From Desulfuromonadales bacterium (GTDB taxonomy: Bacteria; Desulfobacterota; Desulfuromonadia; Geobacterales; Pseudopelobacteraceae): 9,739 nt of DNA. Below are positions 1 to 7,574 of this stretch, piece by piece. The number at the start of each line of letters is the position of its first letter. The stretch's first letter is position 1. The notes under the pieces were generated by a model. It was not told where the DNA came from. It saw nothing but the letters and a program-made list of their open reading frames with translations, and made no database searches. The stretch lies in assembly GCA_015688915.1 (NCBI GenBank), contig JAATGX010000249.1, forward strand, positions 1 to 9,739, read 5' to 3'. The position numbers and the translations under genes are program-made.

Positions 1-288
1 GCCGATCACGTTGGAGCATATCACGAACCAGCGGTCGGTATCCAGAAGCCTACCGGGACCGACGATGGCATCCCACCAACCCGGCTTGGTGTCCTCTTCT
101 CGACGCTTGCCGGCCAGGTGCGCGTCGGCGGGCCAGGCATGTTCGACCATGATGTCGTTCGAGGCGGATTCGTTGAGGGTGCCGTATGTTTCGTAAGCAA
201 GCGTGATCGGTGCCAGGATGCGTCCGCTATCCAGCTTGATGCCGCTCTCGAAGGTTATGGATTGTTCGGTGACATTGCCGGCGGACAT
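1..288 (-). CDS. metX: Homoserine O-acetyltransferase (MetX), N-terminal part, cut by window edge
   Basis: MetX transfers an acetyl group from acetyl-CoA to homoserine, the activating step of methionine synthesis in the cytoplasm. Only the first 96 codons are in the window; the frame is open through base 1, so the catalytic Ser-Asp-His residues lie outside. The visible part begins MSAGNVTEQ and contains the family's ITLAYETYGTLN block, a DAHLAG stretch, KPGWWDAIVGPG and, at the edge, DTDRWFVICSNVIG, which together identify the alpha/beta-hydrolase MetX family. The start is the ATG at 288-286, with an AAGGGG ribosome-binding site about 7 nt upstream. A SAM-I riboswitch precedes it, which fits methionine synthesis. 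Homoserine O-succinyltransferase activity cannot be excluded from the N-terminus alone, since MetX-fold enzymes vary in acyl donor. Confidence 0.93.
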   Translation of the reverse strand, partial: MSAGNVTEQSITFESGIKLDSGRILAPITLAYETYGTLNESASNDIMVEHAWPADAHLAGKRREEDTKPGWWDAIVGPGRLLDTDRWFVICSNVIG

Positions 289-327
289 GAAAAAGCCCCT
301 TCTTCATAAAAACGATGAAAAGGGGCT
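289..327 (-). terminator. Riboswitch-controlled intrinsic terminator in the metX leader
   Basis: Read on the minus strand, AGCCCCTT (327-320) pairs with AAGGGGCT (301-294), and inside this TTCAT (319-315) pairs with ATGAA (307-303), leaving a 7-nt loop. A run of five U (294-290) follows and stops one base before the metX ATG. The stretch GATGAGGGG (358-350), which includes the 3' strand of riboswitch stem P1, can instead pair with CCCC and TCATC in the 5' arm of this hairpin. That gives the usual S-box choice between antiterminator (low SAM) and terminator (high SAM). The 3' arm also holds the metX ribosome-binding site. Confidence 0.85.
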
Positions 328-352
328 GAAACACAACGGCAACAGCGCACCC

Positions 353-447
353 CTCATCTTTGCCTTTCGGCAGGAATTAGCACCTGACGCCGCCATGGCC
401 GGTTGCTGTGGTTTCACAGGGCCTTTCCCTCCACCACTCTCGATAAG
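353..447 (-). promoter_or_regulatory. SAM-I (S-box) riboswitch aptamer
   Basis: On the minus strand this region shows the S-box signature in order: CTTATCGAGAG at the 5' end, a GG-GGAGGGA block, GGCCCTGTGAAACC, CAGCAACCGGC, then GGTGCTAATTCCTGC, GAAAGGC and finally AAAGATGAG. The 5' CTTATC (447-442) pairs with GATGAG (358-353) to close P1, with one U-G wobble. The class binds S-adenosylmethionine and turns off methionine-synthesis genes when SAM is abundant. It lies between a promoter and metX on the same strand, with a downstream terminator that can compete with an antiterminator. Family identity is clear; the SAM response itself is inferred from the family. Confidence 0.95.
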
Positions 448-464
448 CAGGTTGTATGCTGTTG

Positions 465-493
465 AGAATACGAAAGAATTCCATGGTTGTCAA
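465..493 (-). promoter_or_regulatory. Sigma70-type promoter for the metX leader
   Basis: On the minus strand a consensus -35 TTGACA (493-488) is followed by a 17-bp spacer and a -10 TATTCT (470-465, 4 of 6 matches). Transcription would begin near 458, about 11 nt before the first base of the SAM aptamer, which suits a riboswitch leader. The predicted metX leader is about 170 nt long. Confidence 0.7.
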
Positions 494-540
494 TAAAATA
501 TGCTGCCGGGCGGGCATGGTGTGTGCTCCGGCAAATTATG

Positions 541-569
541 TGGAAAACGGGGCAGGCATCTGGTATAAA
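541..569 (+). promoter_or_regulatory. Candidate extended -10 promoter for the lipoprotein gene
   Basis: TGG followed by TATAAA (561-569) forms an extended -10 element, and TGGAAA (541-546, 4 of 6 to TTGACA) lies 17 bp upstream of the TATAAA. Transcription would begin near 576, about 40 nt before the ATG at 616. It is divergent from the metX promoter, with about 50 bp between the two. Confidence 0.5.
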
Positions 570-615
570 TAGGACCTTAAATCCAGGTGTGTCAGGCCTG
601 TATGCGGAGGTTGTC

Positions 616-1473
616 ATGAAACGGCTGTTTGTGCTCCCCTTGATGTTTCTCGTGTTTGGCTGTGCCCGGAATCACTTCAATGTCCCGGTCGAAAACTTTA
701 CCAACAAAGTGCGGGTGCTCGGTGTTGCGCCCATCATGATCGATGCCGGCTCCGACATCAGACACCCGCAGAAGGATGAGTTGATCACTTTGGTCGCCGA
801 TACGAACCGGACCTACGATCTGCAATTCGTCCGCAAGCTCAAGGGAACCGGAAATTTCTACACGGTTGCTCCGCTGGACGGCGACCCCCGGCAGATCTTC
901 GCCAACCTGCTCTTCCGCCGCGAAAAACGCGATGACGCCACGATCCACTACAACAAATACTTCTGGAAAAATGATGGATTGCGGGATTACATCCGCAGGA
1001 ACAACCTGGATGCGGTCATGCTCGTTGTGGTCAGCGGCCTGGGAATGACCGACAAAATATCCTCCGGCAACCTCATAAAATCCATGACCAGCGAGTACAA
1101 CTACCTGATCATGACCGCCCAGATCCTTGACGCCAACGGCACCATCCTGTGGGAATATCCCAACTTCCGCAGCCGCATCCTGTCCTATGACCCCATGATC
1201 AATCTGCAATATCCCGACTTCAGCGAGTCCGATGCCAATCTCTCCGCCACCACGAACGTAAAATTCAAAACTCTCGAAGGGATCAGGCGGACTCTCGATC
1301 TGAAACGCAAGGATCTGTTGCGGCGCGAAACCCAGGAATCCGAGGTCTATGGCAAACAGTTCGATGAGATGATTTCGCTACTGAAATATGACCCCGACAA
1401 GGAGAAAAAGGAGGCGCCGGATGTTGAGGCTCCCAAGCCTCCGGCCAACGCGGTGGTCCCCGCCACACCCTAG
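616..1473 (+). CDS. Putative outer-membrane lipoprotein of unknown function
   Basis: This 285-residue protein starts at an ATG preceded by GGAGG five bases upstream. The reading frame continues further upstream (to 487), but only this start gives a signal peptide: MKR, a hydrophobic stretch LFVLPLMFLVF, then G-C with the candidate lipidated cysteine at residue 16. The lipobox (VFGC) is imperfect because Phe sits at -2. Residue +2 is Ala, so by the E. coli rule the protein would be sorted to the outer membrane, facing the periplasm. The mature part has beta-rich blocks (KVRVLGVAPIMI around 31-42, AVMLVVVSGLGM around 133-144, MTAQILDANGTILWEYPNF around 166-184), a charged helical stretch around 220-262 and a Pro/Ala-rich tail. 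The ILD-x-G-x-ILWE pattern is reminiscent of CsgG- or GNA1162-like lipoproteins, but that is inference and I do not assign a family. It forms its own unit with a promoter and terminator. Confidence 0.85.
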   Translation: MKRLFVLPLMFLVFGCARNHFNVPVENFTNKVRVLGVAPIMIDAGSDIRHPQKDELITLVADTNRTYDLQFVRKLKGTGNFYTVAPLDGDPRQIFANLLFRREKRDDATIHYNKYFWKNDGLRDYIRRNNLDAVMLVVVSGLGMTDKISSGNLIKSMTSEYNYLIMTAQILDANGTILWEYPNFRSRILSYDPMINLQYPDFSESDANLSATTNVKFKTLEGIRRTLDLKRKDLLRRETQESEVYGKQFDEMISLLKYDPDKEKKEAPDVEAPKPPANAVVPATP

Positions 1474-1501
1474 ACGGCACGAGCGTCCCAACACAGATCA
1501 T

Positions 1502-1548
1502 ACGAAAGCGCCCTTCCGGGGATTCCCGGAAGGGCGCTTTCGTGTTTT
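1502..1548. terminator. Strong intrinsic terminator between the convergent lipoprotein gene and cbiL
   Basis: Bases 1502-1520 and 1525-1543 are perfect inverse complements, giving a 19-bp stem with a 4-nt loop (GATT). On the plus strand the stem ends in CGCTTTCGT and is followed by GTTTTT, a U-rich tail serving the lipoprotein gene. On the minus strand the tail is weaker (CTTTCGTATG), but the hairpin is close to the cbiL stop and probably serves both convergent genes. Confidence 0.85.
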
Positions 1549-1562
1549 TCGAGAGGGCAGGT

Positions 1563-2261
1563 TCAGCGGATGATCATCAGCGAGAGATAATCCGGCGAAT
1601 AGGCGGCAATCTCGGCAAAATCGGTCAACACCTTCTGTCGGGCGCTCCCCACCCGTTCGACAAAGACCGTGCTCCGCTCCCGCCCCATCTGCCGGAGCAG
1701 TTCCAGGATGTCGGCAAAGACCGGCTTTACCTTGAGCAATACCACGGTCTCGTACCGTGCCAGAGCCTCGCTGATCTTGTCAATACCGGCGGTGGCGGGC
1801 ACGACGATCATGCGCTCGTCCCCCTCGACCAACGGAGTCAGGGCCTGGGCGGCGGAGGCATTGATACTGGAAATACCCGGAATGACCTCGACGGGGATAT
1901 GGGGATAATTCTCACGGAAGATGCGCAGCAGGTAGATGAAGGTGGAGTAAAACAGCGGGTCGCCGATAGTGATGAAGGCCACATCCTTGCCGGCGGCAAT
2001 CCGTCCGGCGATCAGGGCGGCTGCTTCATTCCAGGCCGGGATCAGACGGGCCGGGTCTGCGGTCATGGGAAACTGGTGAACCACGATCTCCTGACGCCCC
2101 TCGTCCAGAAACTCCCGCACCGTTTCCAGGGCAACACTCGCCTCGACCGGGTTGGAGACCGGCGCAAGCACCACATCCGCGTGTCGCAGGACGCGTTCGG
2201 CCTTCCTGGTCAACAGTTCCGGATCGCCAGGGCCCACTCCGACAGCAAACAGTGTCGCCAC
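1563..2261 (-). CDS. cobI: Precorrin-2 / cobalt-factor II C20-methyltransferase (CbiL/CobI)
   Basis: The enzyme uses S-adenosylmethionine to methylate C-20 of precorrin-2 or cobalt-factor II, an early step of corrin-ring synthesis for vitamin B12. The 232-residue product is the usual length for the family and has the tetrapyrrole-methylase fold signatures: GVGPGDPELLT at residues 8-18, the ITIGDPLFYSTF block around 97-108 and VEVIPGISSINASAA around 124-138. Start choice: the GTG at 2261-2259, whose first base is the last base of the cbiET stop codon (TAGTG), which strongly suggests translational coupling. The cobalt-early pathway (CbiL) is more likely in an anaerobe, but the sequence does not by itself separate CbiL from CobI. 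It is the last gene of the two-gene unit, followed by the 1502-1548 terminator. Confidence 0.92.
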   Translation of the reverse strand: MATLFAVGVGPGDPELLTRKAERVLRHADVVLAPVSNPVEASVALETVREFLDEGRQEIVVHQFPMTADPARLIPAWNEAAALIAGRIAAGKDVAFITIGDPLFYSTFIYLLRIFRENYPHIPVEVIPGISSINASAAQALTPLVEGDERMIVVPATAGIDKISEALARYETVVLLKVKPVFADILELLRQMGRERSTVFVERVGSARQKVLTDFAEIAAYSPDYLSLMIIR

Positions 2262-3478
2262 TATTGGTTTCCCTTCCAGGCGGCAATCACGTAGACCGGG
2301 TTCTGGGCCTCGAACATCTTGTACTCGGTCAGGCTGCGGGTCTTGGCAATGTTGACGCAGGTGGCCTCAACGGTGAAACCGTGGTCTTCCAGGAACTCCA
2401 CGGCCCTGGTGAGGGTATCCAGGGTCACGGCGTTGAGCACGATGCGCCCCTCCGGTTTGAGCCGGCTGTCGGCTGTAATGATGATCTCTTCCAATTGTCC
2501 GCCGGAGCCGCCGATGAAGATCCTGTCCGGATCAGGCAGACCATCCAGCACCTCCGGCGCCTCACCTTCCACCAGCTTGACGTTGCGGGCAGCGAACTTG
2601 CCCAGGTTTTCACGGCCGAAGGCGATGCACTGCGGGTTCTGCTCCACGGCGTAGATGCGGCCGTTGGGCATCAGGTTTGAAGCCTCGATGGCAACCGAAC
2701 AACTCCCGGCCCCGATATCCCACATGACCAGATCGTTTTGCAATTGGAGCTTGGCCAGGGTGACTGCCCGCACCTCCTGCTTGGTGATCAGCTTCTTGGA
2801 GGTCTGGAACTCGTCGTCGTCGATGCCGATCAGCGGGTACTGGATCAGGTTCGGTTCATAGGTCTTGATCAGGATCAGGATATTGAGATCGGAACTGGTG
2901 ATCTCCAGCAGACCGCGCAGGTCGCAACGGGTAATCTTCTCACTGTCAAGGCCCAGATCTTCGCACAGCCACGCCTCGTACCCCTCTGCCCCCCGGTCGA
3001 TCAGCTCGGCGGCAATGGCGGCCGGGGTGTTGACCTTGTCGGTCAGGACGCAGATCTTTTCCGCCGCCACGATCTTGTCAACAGCCGGATGCATGCCCCG
3101 CCCGTGGACCGAGACGAAGATGGTGTCGTCCCACGGCTCCTTGATACGGGCAAAGGCGTATTGCATGCTGGTGACATTGGCGAATATCTCGATACGTTCC
3201 TTGGGGAGGTTCCGCAGCAGGAAACGGGCGATGCCGAAGAAATCGGGATCACCCGTGGCCAGCACGACGACTTGTTTTTCCGTCGTTTTAAGAAAATCCA
3301 GCAGTTCTGGCAGATCACCCAGGGGCATCTTTTCGCCGCTGAAATCGGGAAAGATGTCCAGGTGCCGCTGGTGGCCGATCATCATCTCGGACTGGGCAAT
3401 GACCTCCAGCGCCTTGGAACCGAAACCTTCCCACCCCTCGATGCCGGCACCGACCAGATAGATTTTCTGTTGAGTCAT
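2261..3478 (-). CDS. cbiET: Fused precorrin-6Y C5,15-methyltransferase (CbiE-CbiT, CobL-type)
   Basis: This 405-residue bifunctional enzyme methylates C-5 and C-15 of the corrin ring and removes the acetate carboxyl at C-12 during B12 synthesis. Residues 1 to about 205 are CbiE, a tetrapyrrole methylase, with IYLVGAGIEG at the N-terminus and LATGDPDFFG at 73-82. Residues from about 215 to the end are CbiT, a Rossmann-type SAM methyltransferase, with motif I WDIGAGSCSV (253-262), an acidic strand end AVEQNP (277-282) and the CbiT-typical IGGSGG (322-327). The start is the ATG at 3478-3476, with GGAGG nine bases upstream; the frame stays open 20 codons further up but without homology. Its stop overlaps the cbiL start. 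No cobalamin riboswitch is visible in the 170 bp upstream, and the rest of the B12 genes are not in the window. Confidence 0.95.
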   Translation of the reverse strand: MTQQKIYLVGAGIEGWEGFGSKALEVIAQSEMMIGHQRHLDIFPDFSGEKMPLGDLPELLDFLKTTEKQVVVLATGDPDFFGIARFLLRNLPKERIEIFANVTSMQYAFARIKEPWDDTIFVSVHGRGMHPAVDKIVAAEKICVLTDKVNTPAAIAAELIDRGAEGYEAWLCEDLGLDSEKITRCDLRGLLEITSSDLNILILIKTYEPNLIQYPLIGIDDDEFQTSKKLITKQEVRAVTLAKLQLQNDLVMWDIGAGSCSVAIEASNLMPNGRIYAVEQNPQCIAFGRENLGKFAARNVKLVEGEAPEVLDGLPDPDRIFIGGSGGQLEEIIITADSRLKPEGRIVLNAVTLDTLTRAVEFLEDHGFTVEATCVNIAKTRSLTEYKMFEAQNPVYVIAAWKGNQ

Positions 3479-3523
3479 GACCTGCGCCCTCCGTACGGAA
3501 ATCAATGCCGTTTCAGGGAAGAA

Positions 3524-3552
3524 ACTATAGCATTCCACATCTGAAAAATCAC
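3524..3552 (-). promoter_or_regulatory. Candidate extended -10 promoter for cbiET-cbiL
   Basis: On the minus strand TGC-TATAGT (3532-3524) is an extended -10 with 5 of 6 matches in the hexamer. The -35 position 17 bp upstream (GTGATT, 3552-3547) is poor, as is usual with extended -10 promoters. The predicted start lies near 3517, giving a leader of about 40 nt to the ATG, too short for a cobalamin riboswitch. Confidence 0.5.
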
Positions 3553-3568
3553 CTGTTTACTGGTACGG

Positions 3569-3619
3569 CGAAAATCAAACGCAACGGGGGCGCTGCCCTG
3601 CGACAACACCCCCGTTGCG
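3569..3619 (-). terminator. Intrinsic terminator of typA
   Basis: Minus-strand CGCAACGGGGG (3619-3609) pairs perfectly over 11 bp with CCCCCGTTGCG (3590-3580), with an 18-nt loop, and is followed by TTTGATTTTC (3579-3570). It lies 30 bp past the typA stop codon. A smaller hairpin, GCATCC/GGATGC (3626-3644), sits between the stop and this terminator. Confidence 0.8.
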
Positions 3620-3648
3620 ATACCGGCATCCGCATTATGGATGCATCA

Positions 3649-5451
<1,803 letters not shown>

Positions 5452-5470
5452 GGTGAACAGTCCTCGATTT

Positions 5471-5506
5471 CTCTCAAAATAAAAGGACGGGCAAAAAGGC
5501 CCGTCC
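5471..5506 (-). terminator. Terminator-like hairpin between hicB and typA
   Basis: On the minus strand GGACGGGC (5506-5499), loop CTTTTT, GCCCGTCC (5492-5485) form a perfect 8-bp GC-rich stem, followed by TTTTATTTT (5484-5476). This is a good intrinsic terminator in the direction of transcription. It starts 100 bp after the hicB stop and ends 34 bp before the typA ATG, immediately ahead of its ribosome-binding site. It most simply ends the hicAB message, but it would also lie in the typA leader if typA is transcribed from upstream. Confidence 0.75.
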
Positions 5507-5518
5507 AGAACTAGTCGT

Positions 5519-5547
5519 ACTATGGCAGTTTTTATCCGGGAATACAA
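5519..5547 (-). promoter_or_regulatory. Candidate typA promoter
   Basis: Minus-strand TTGTAT (5547-5542), a 17-bp spacer and TGC-CATAGT (5527-5519), an extended -10, form the best promoter match in the 155 bp between hicB and typA. Transcription would begin near 5512, so the 5506-5485 hairpin would be at the extreme 5' end of the typA message. The hexamers are only moderate matches. Confidence 0.4.
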
Positions 5548-5606
5548 GTAAATATCGCGTTACGACTCACGTCCTCTTTATACACCCGCAGCGTCCGATG
5601 AACCAT

Positions 5607-5939
5607 TCAGGCTGCTTTCTTGAGGATCTTCTGGCAATAGCTGTTCAAGCTCTCGCCCTCTTGCATGGCGCGGATTGCCAACGACTGGTGCAGCTCCCTG
5701 TCCACCCGCAGCACGAAACGCCCTGAATAGTTTTTGTTGGCTGTCGCCGGGGGCAGAGGCTTGTGGTCTGCCTGATACAGCTCAATCGCTTCTTCGACCG
5801 CTCCACACAACTCCCGATACACGGCTGCTTCTTCCGCGCCATGTACTCCGCCCCGGATCAGTCCGGGACAGGTGCCGACATAGCAGCCGCCCTCTTCGGA
5901 CCACTGCACGATCTTGAGATAGTTGTCGCTCAGCTTCAT
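5607..5939 (-). CDS. hicB: HicB-family antitoxin
   Basis: HicB binds and neutralises the HicA toxin and represses the operon. The 110-residue product has two parts: an N-terminal HicB domain of about 65 residues (IVQWSEEGGCYVGTCPGLIRGG, then a helix with AVEEAIELYQ), and a C-terminal segment (GRFVLRVDRELHQSLAIRAMQ followed by SLNSYCQKIL, residues 73-106) typical of a ribbon-helix-helix DNA-binding domain. The ATG overlaps the hicA stop codon as ATGA, and a GAGGAG site lies within the hicA end, so translation is probably coupled. The N-terminal domain is related to UPF0150/HicB antitoxins; the identity rests on this plus the hicA neighbour. A terminator-like hairpin follows 100 bp downstream. 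Confidence 0.88.
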   Translation of the reverse strand: MKLSDNYLKIVQWSEEGGCYVGTCPGLIRGGVHGAEEAAVYRELCGAVEEAIELYQADHKPLPPATANKNYSGRFVLRVDRELHQSLAIRAMQEGESLNSYCQKILKKAA

Positions 5940-6133
5940 TTCCCACTCTCCTCAATGGCGTCACGCACGGCCCGTTCCTGGTAGGGTTTGGCGTCGTCGC
6001 CCGGTTTACCCGAGATCGTGACCGGCAGGGCACAGCGGGAATGGGTAAAGTTGCGGTGGCTCCCTTTCCCGCCACGATCCACAAAACCGGCTTTCTTCAA
6101 GTCCGCGATCAGTTCTCGAAGCTTTCTGGGCAT
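5936..6133 (-). CDS. hicA: HicA-family mRNA interferase toxin
   Basis: HicA toxins are small double-stranded-RNA-binding-fold proteins that cleave mRNA and stop growth when not held by HicB. The 65-residue product matches in length and shows the family signature: an N-terminal helix with RELIADLKKAGFV, then GGKGSHRNF (residues 21-29) with the catalytic His at 26, a strand LPVTISGKPG, and a final helix. All key positions appear intact, so an active toxin is likely. The gene order hicA-hicB is the usual one. Its ATG is only about six bases past a strong -10 element and no ribosome-binding site precedes it, so the transcript is probably leaderless. Confidence 0.88.
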   Translation of the reverse strand: MPRKLRELIADLKKAGFVDRGGKGSHRNFTHSRCALPVTISGKPGDDAKPYQERAVRDAIEESGK

Positions 6134-6138
6134 AGATA

Positions 6139-6167
6139 ATGATACTATTGTGATACTGCTGTGTCAA
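6139..6167 (-). promoter_or_regulatory. hicAB promoter with overlapping direct-repeat operator candidate
   Basis: A consensus -35 TTGACA (6167-6162), 17-bp spacer and -10 TATCAT (6144-6139, 5 of 6) form the strongest promoter in the window. The heptamer AGTATCA occurs twice, at 6157-6151 and 6146-6140, 11 bp apart, so both copies lie on one face of the helix and the second covers the -10. This is a plausible binding site for the HicB ribbon-helix-helix domain (inference). Transcription should start within a base or two of the hicA ATG. Confidence 0.75.
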
Positions 6168-6188
6168 CAACCGAGAACCCTGCAAGTA

Positions 6189-6228
6189 AAGCGCCCCGCC
6201 AGGATCATCCCGACGGGGCACTTTTTTT
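6189..6228. terminator. Intrinsic terminator between proA and hicA, probably bidirectional
   Basis: AAGCGCCCCG (6189-6198) faces CGGGGCACTT (6214-6223). On the minus strand this is a 10-bp stem with one U-G wobble; on the plus strand one C-A mismatch interrupts it. The 15-nt loop can fold further (GGA/TCC). The plus-strand copy has seven T (6222-6228) after the stem, the minus-strand copy only TTTACTT. It lies about 50 bp past the proA stop codon and is the only terminator candidate for proA. No plus-strand gene is seen upstream of it. Confidence 0.65.
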
Positions 6229-6271
6229 CACCAACTCCGACAGGGCGCTTCAGGTCACTATGAGCCCTGCG

Positions 6272-7528
6272 CTACTCCCTGACCTGCCCGTCCCCATACA
6301 CGATGAACTTGGTTGTGGTCAGGTCCTCCAGACCCATGGGCCCGAAGGAGTGCAGTTTGGTGGTGGAGATGCCGATCTCGGCCCCCAGGCCGAGCTGGCC
6401 GCCGTCGGCGAAGCGGGTGGAGGCGTTGACCATCACGCAACTGGAGTTGACCTCGCGGATGAAGCGCTGGGCCCGGCCGTAGTCGCTGGTGACGATGGAC
6501 TCGGTGTGCAGAGAACCGTAACGGTTGATGTGGGCGATGGCCTCGTCCATGTCCGCCACAACCCGGCAGGCCAGGATCAGTTCCAGGTACTCGGCCTGCC
6601 AATCCTCTTCCGTGGCCGGTTGGGCGTTGGGGGCGGATCGCCTGAATTCGTCGTCGCCGCGCAACTCCACCTTGAGCCGCTCCAGCGTGGCCGCGATGCG
6701 GGGAATGAAGGTGGGGGCCACGTCCCGATGGATCAGCAAGGTCTCCAGGGCGTTGCAGACGCCGGGACGCTGGGTTTTGGAATTGATGATGATCTGCTCC
6801 GCCTTTGCGAAGTCAGCCGTGGCATCCACGAAGATATGGCAGACCCCCTTGTAGTGCTTGATGACCGGGATACGCGAGTTTTCCACCACGAAGCGGATCA
6901 GGCTCTCGCCCCCTCGGGGAATGATCAGGTCGATGGATTCTTCCTGCTTGAGCATCTCCAGCACCCCTTCCCGCTCAGCAAACGGGATCAGTGCCAGGGC
7001 CGCCGTCGGGATGCCCATTCCGGCCATCACCCCGTGTAGCACGCCGGCGATGGCCAGATTGGAGTTGATCGCCTCGGAACCGCCCCGCAGGATCACGGCG
7101 TTGCCAGCCTTGAGACAGAGGGCGGCCGCATCAGCGGTCACGTTGGGGCGCGATTCGTAGATGATGCCGATCACCCCCAAGGGGATGCGCATCTTGCCCA
7201 CCATCAGGTCGTTGGGGCGTTTCCACATCTTTGTCACCTCGCCCACCGGGTCGGGCAGGGCCGCCACTTCACGCAGGGCCGAGGCCACACCGGCAATGCG
7301 CTTTTCATCAAGCATCAGCCGGTCCAGCATGGCGCCGGAGAGCCCCTTCTGCTCCCCGATCTGCAAATCCCTGCGGTTCTCGGCAATCAGGTGGGCAGTC
7401 TCCCTTTCCAGGGCATCAGCCATCTTGAGCAACATCTCGTTTTTGACGCCCGTGGAAAGCCGCGCCATCTCAAACGAGGCTTGGCGGGCATCCACAGCAA
7501 TTGACAGGACCTTTTGGGCAATACTCAT
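6272..7528 (-). CDS. proA: Gamma-glutamyl phosphate reductase (ProA)
   Basis: ProA reduces gamma-glutamyl phosphate with NADPH to glutamate-5-semialdehyde, the second step of proline synthesis from glutamate. The 418-residue product is the family's usual length and belongs to the aldehyde dehydrogenase superfamily. Visible signatures: PLGVIGIIYESRPNVTADA (116-134), ILRGGSEAINSN (146-157), LIIPRGGESLI (201-211), the catalytic cysteine in QRPGVCNALET (Cys258), and the C-terminal HSFGPMGLEDLTTTKFIVYG block (393-412). The ATG at 7528-7526 is preceded by GAGAGGA a few bases upstream. The usual partner proB is not adjacent; the gene appears monocistronic, with a promoter in the region shared with hsp20 and a terminator at 6189-6228. 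Confidence 0.97.
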   Translation of the reverse strand: MSIAQKVLSIAVDARQASFEMARLSTGVKNEMLLKMADALERETAHLIAENRRDLQIGEQKGLSGAMLDRLMLDEKRIAGVASALREVAALPDPVGEVTKMWKRPNDLMVGKMRIPLGVIGIIYESRPNVTADAAALCLKAGNAVILRGGSEAINSNLAIAGVLHGVMAGMGIPTAALALIPFAEREGVLEMLKQEESIDLIIPRGGESLIRFVVENSRIPVIKHYKGVCHIFVDATADFAKAEQIIINSKTQRPGVCNALETLLIHRDVAPTFIPRIAATLERLKVELRGDDEFRRSAPNAQPATEEDWQAEYLELILACRVVADMDEAIAHINRYGSLHTESIVTSDYGRAQRFIREVNSSCVMVNASTRFADGGQLGLGAEIGISTTKLHSFGPMGLEDLTTTKFIVYGDGQVRE

Positions 7529-7574
7529 GGCATCCTCTCGGGTGAATAGATCAACAAACCGGCTATATGGCTAA

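Noticed and set aside
487..615. Upstream extension of the lipoprotein reading frame by 43 codons
   Set aside because: It overlaps the metX promoter and the gene's own promoter, has no ribosome-binding site, and would bury the signal peptide inside the protein.
592..1209. An open minus-strand frame of 205 codons opposite the lipoprotein gene
   Set aside because: The plus strand has a good ribosome-binding site, signal peptide and terminator; the minus frame has none of these and an antisense-like composition.
1542..2294. An open plus-strand frame of 250 codons opposite cbiL
   Set aside because: It is an antisense shadow of cbiL: composition is biased to Gly, Asp, His and Gln, and its start lies inside the terminator tail.
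3479..3648. A cobalamin riboswitch ahead of cbiET
   Set aside because: The space between typA and cbiET is only 170 bp, is taken up by the typA terminator and a promoter, and shows no B12-box-like sequence.
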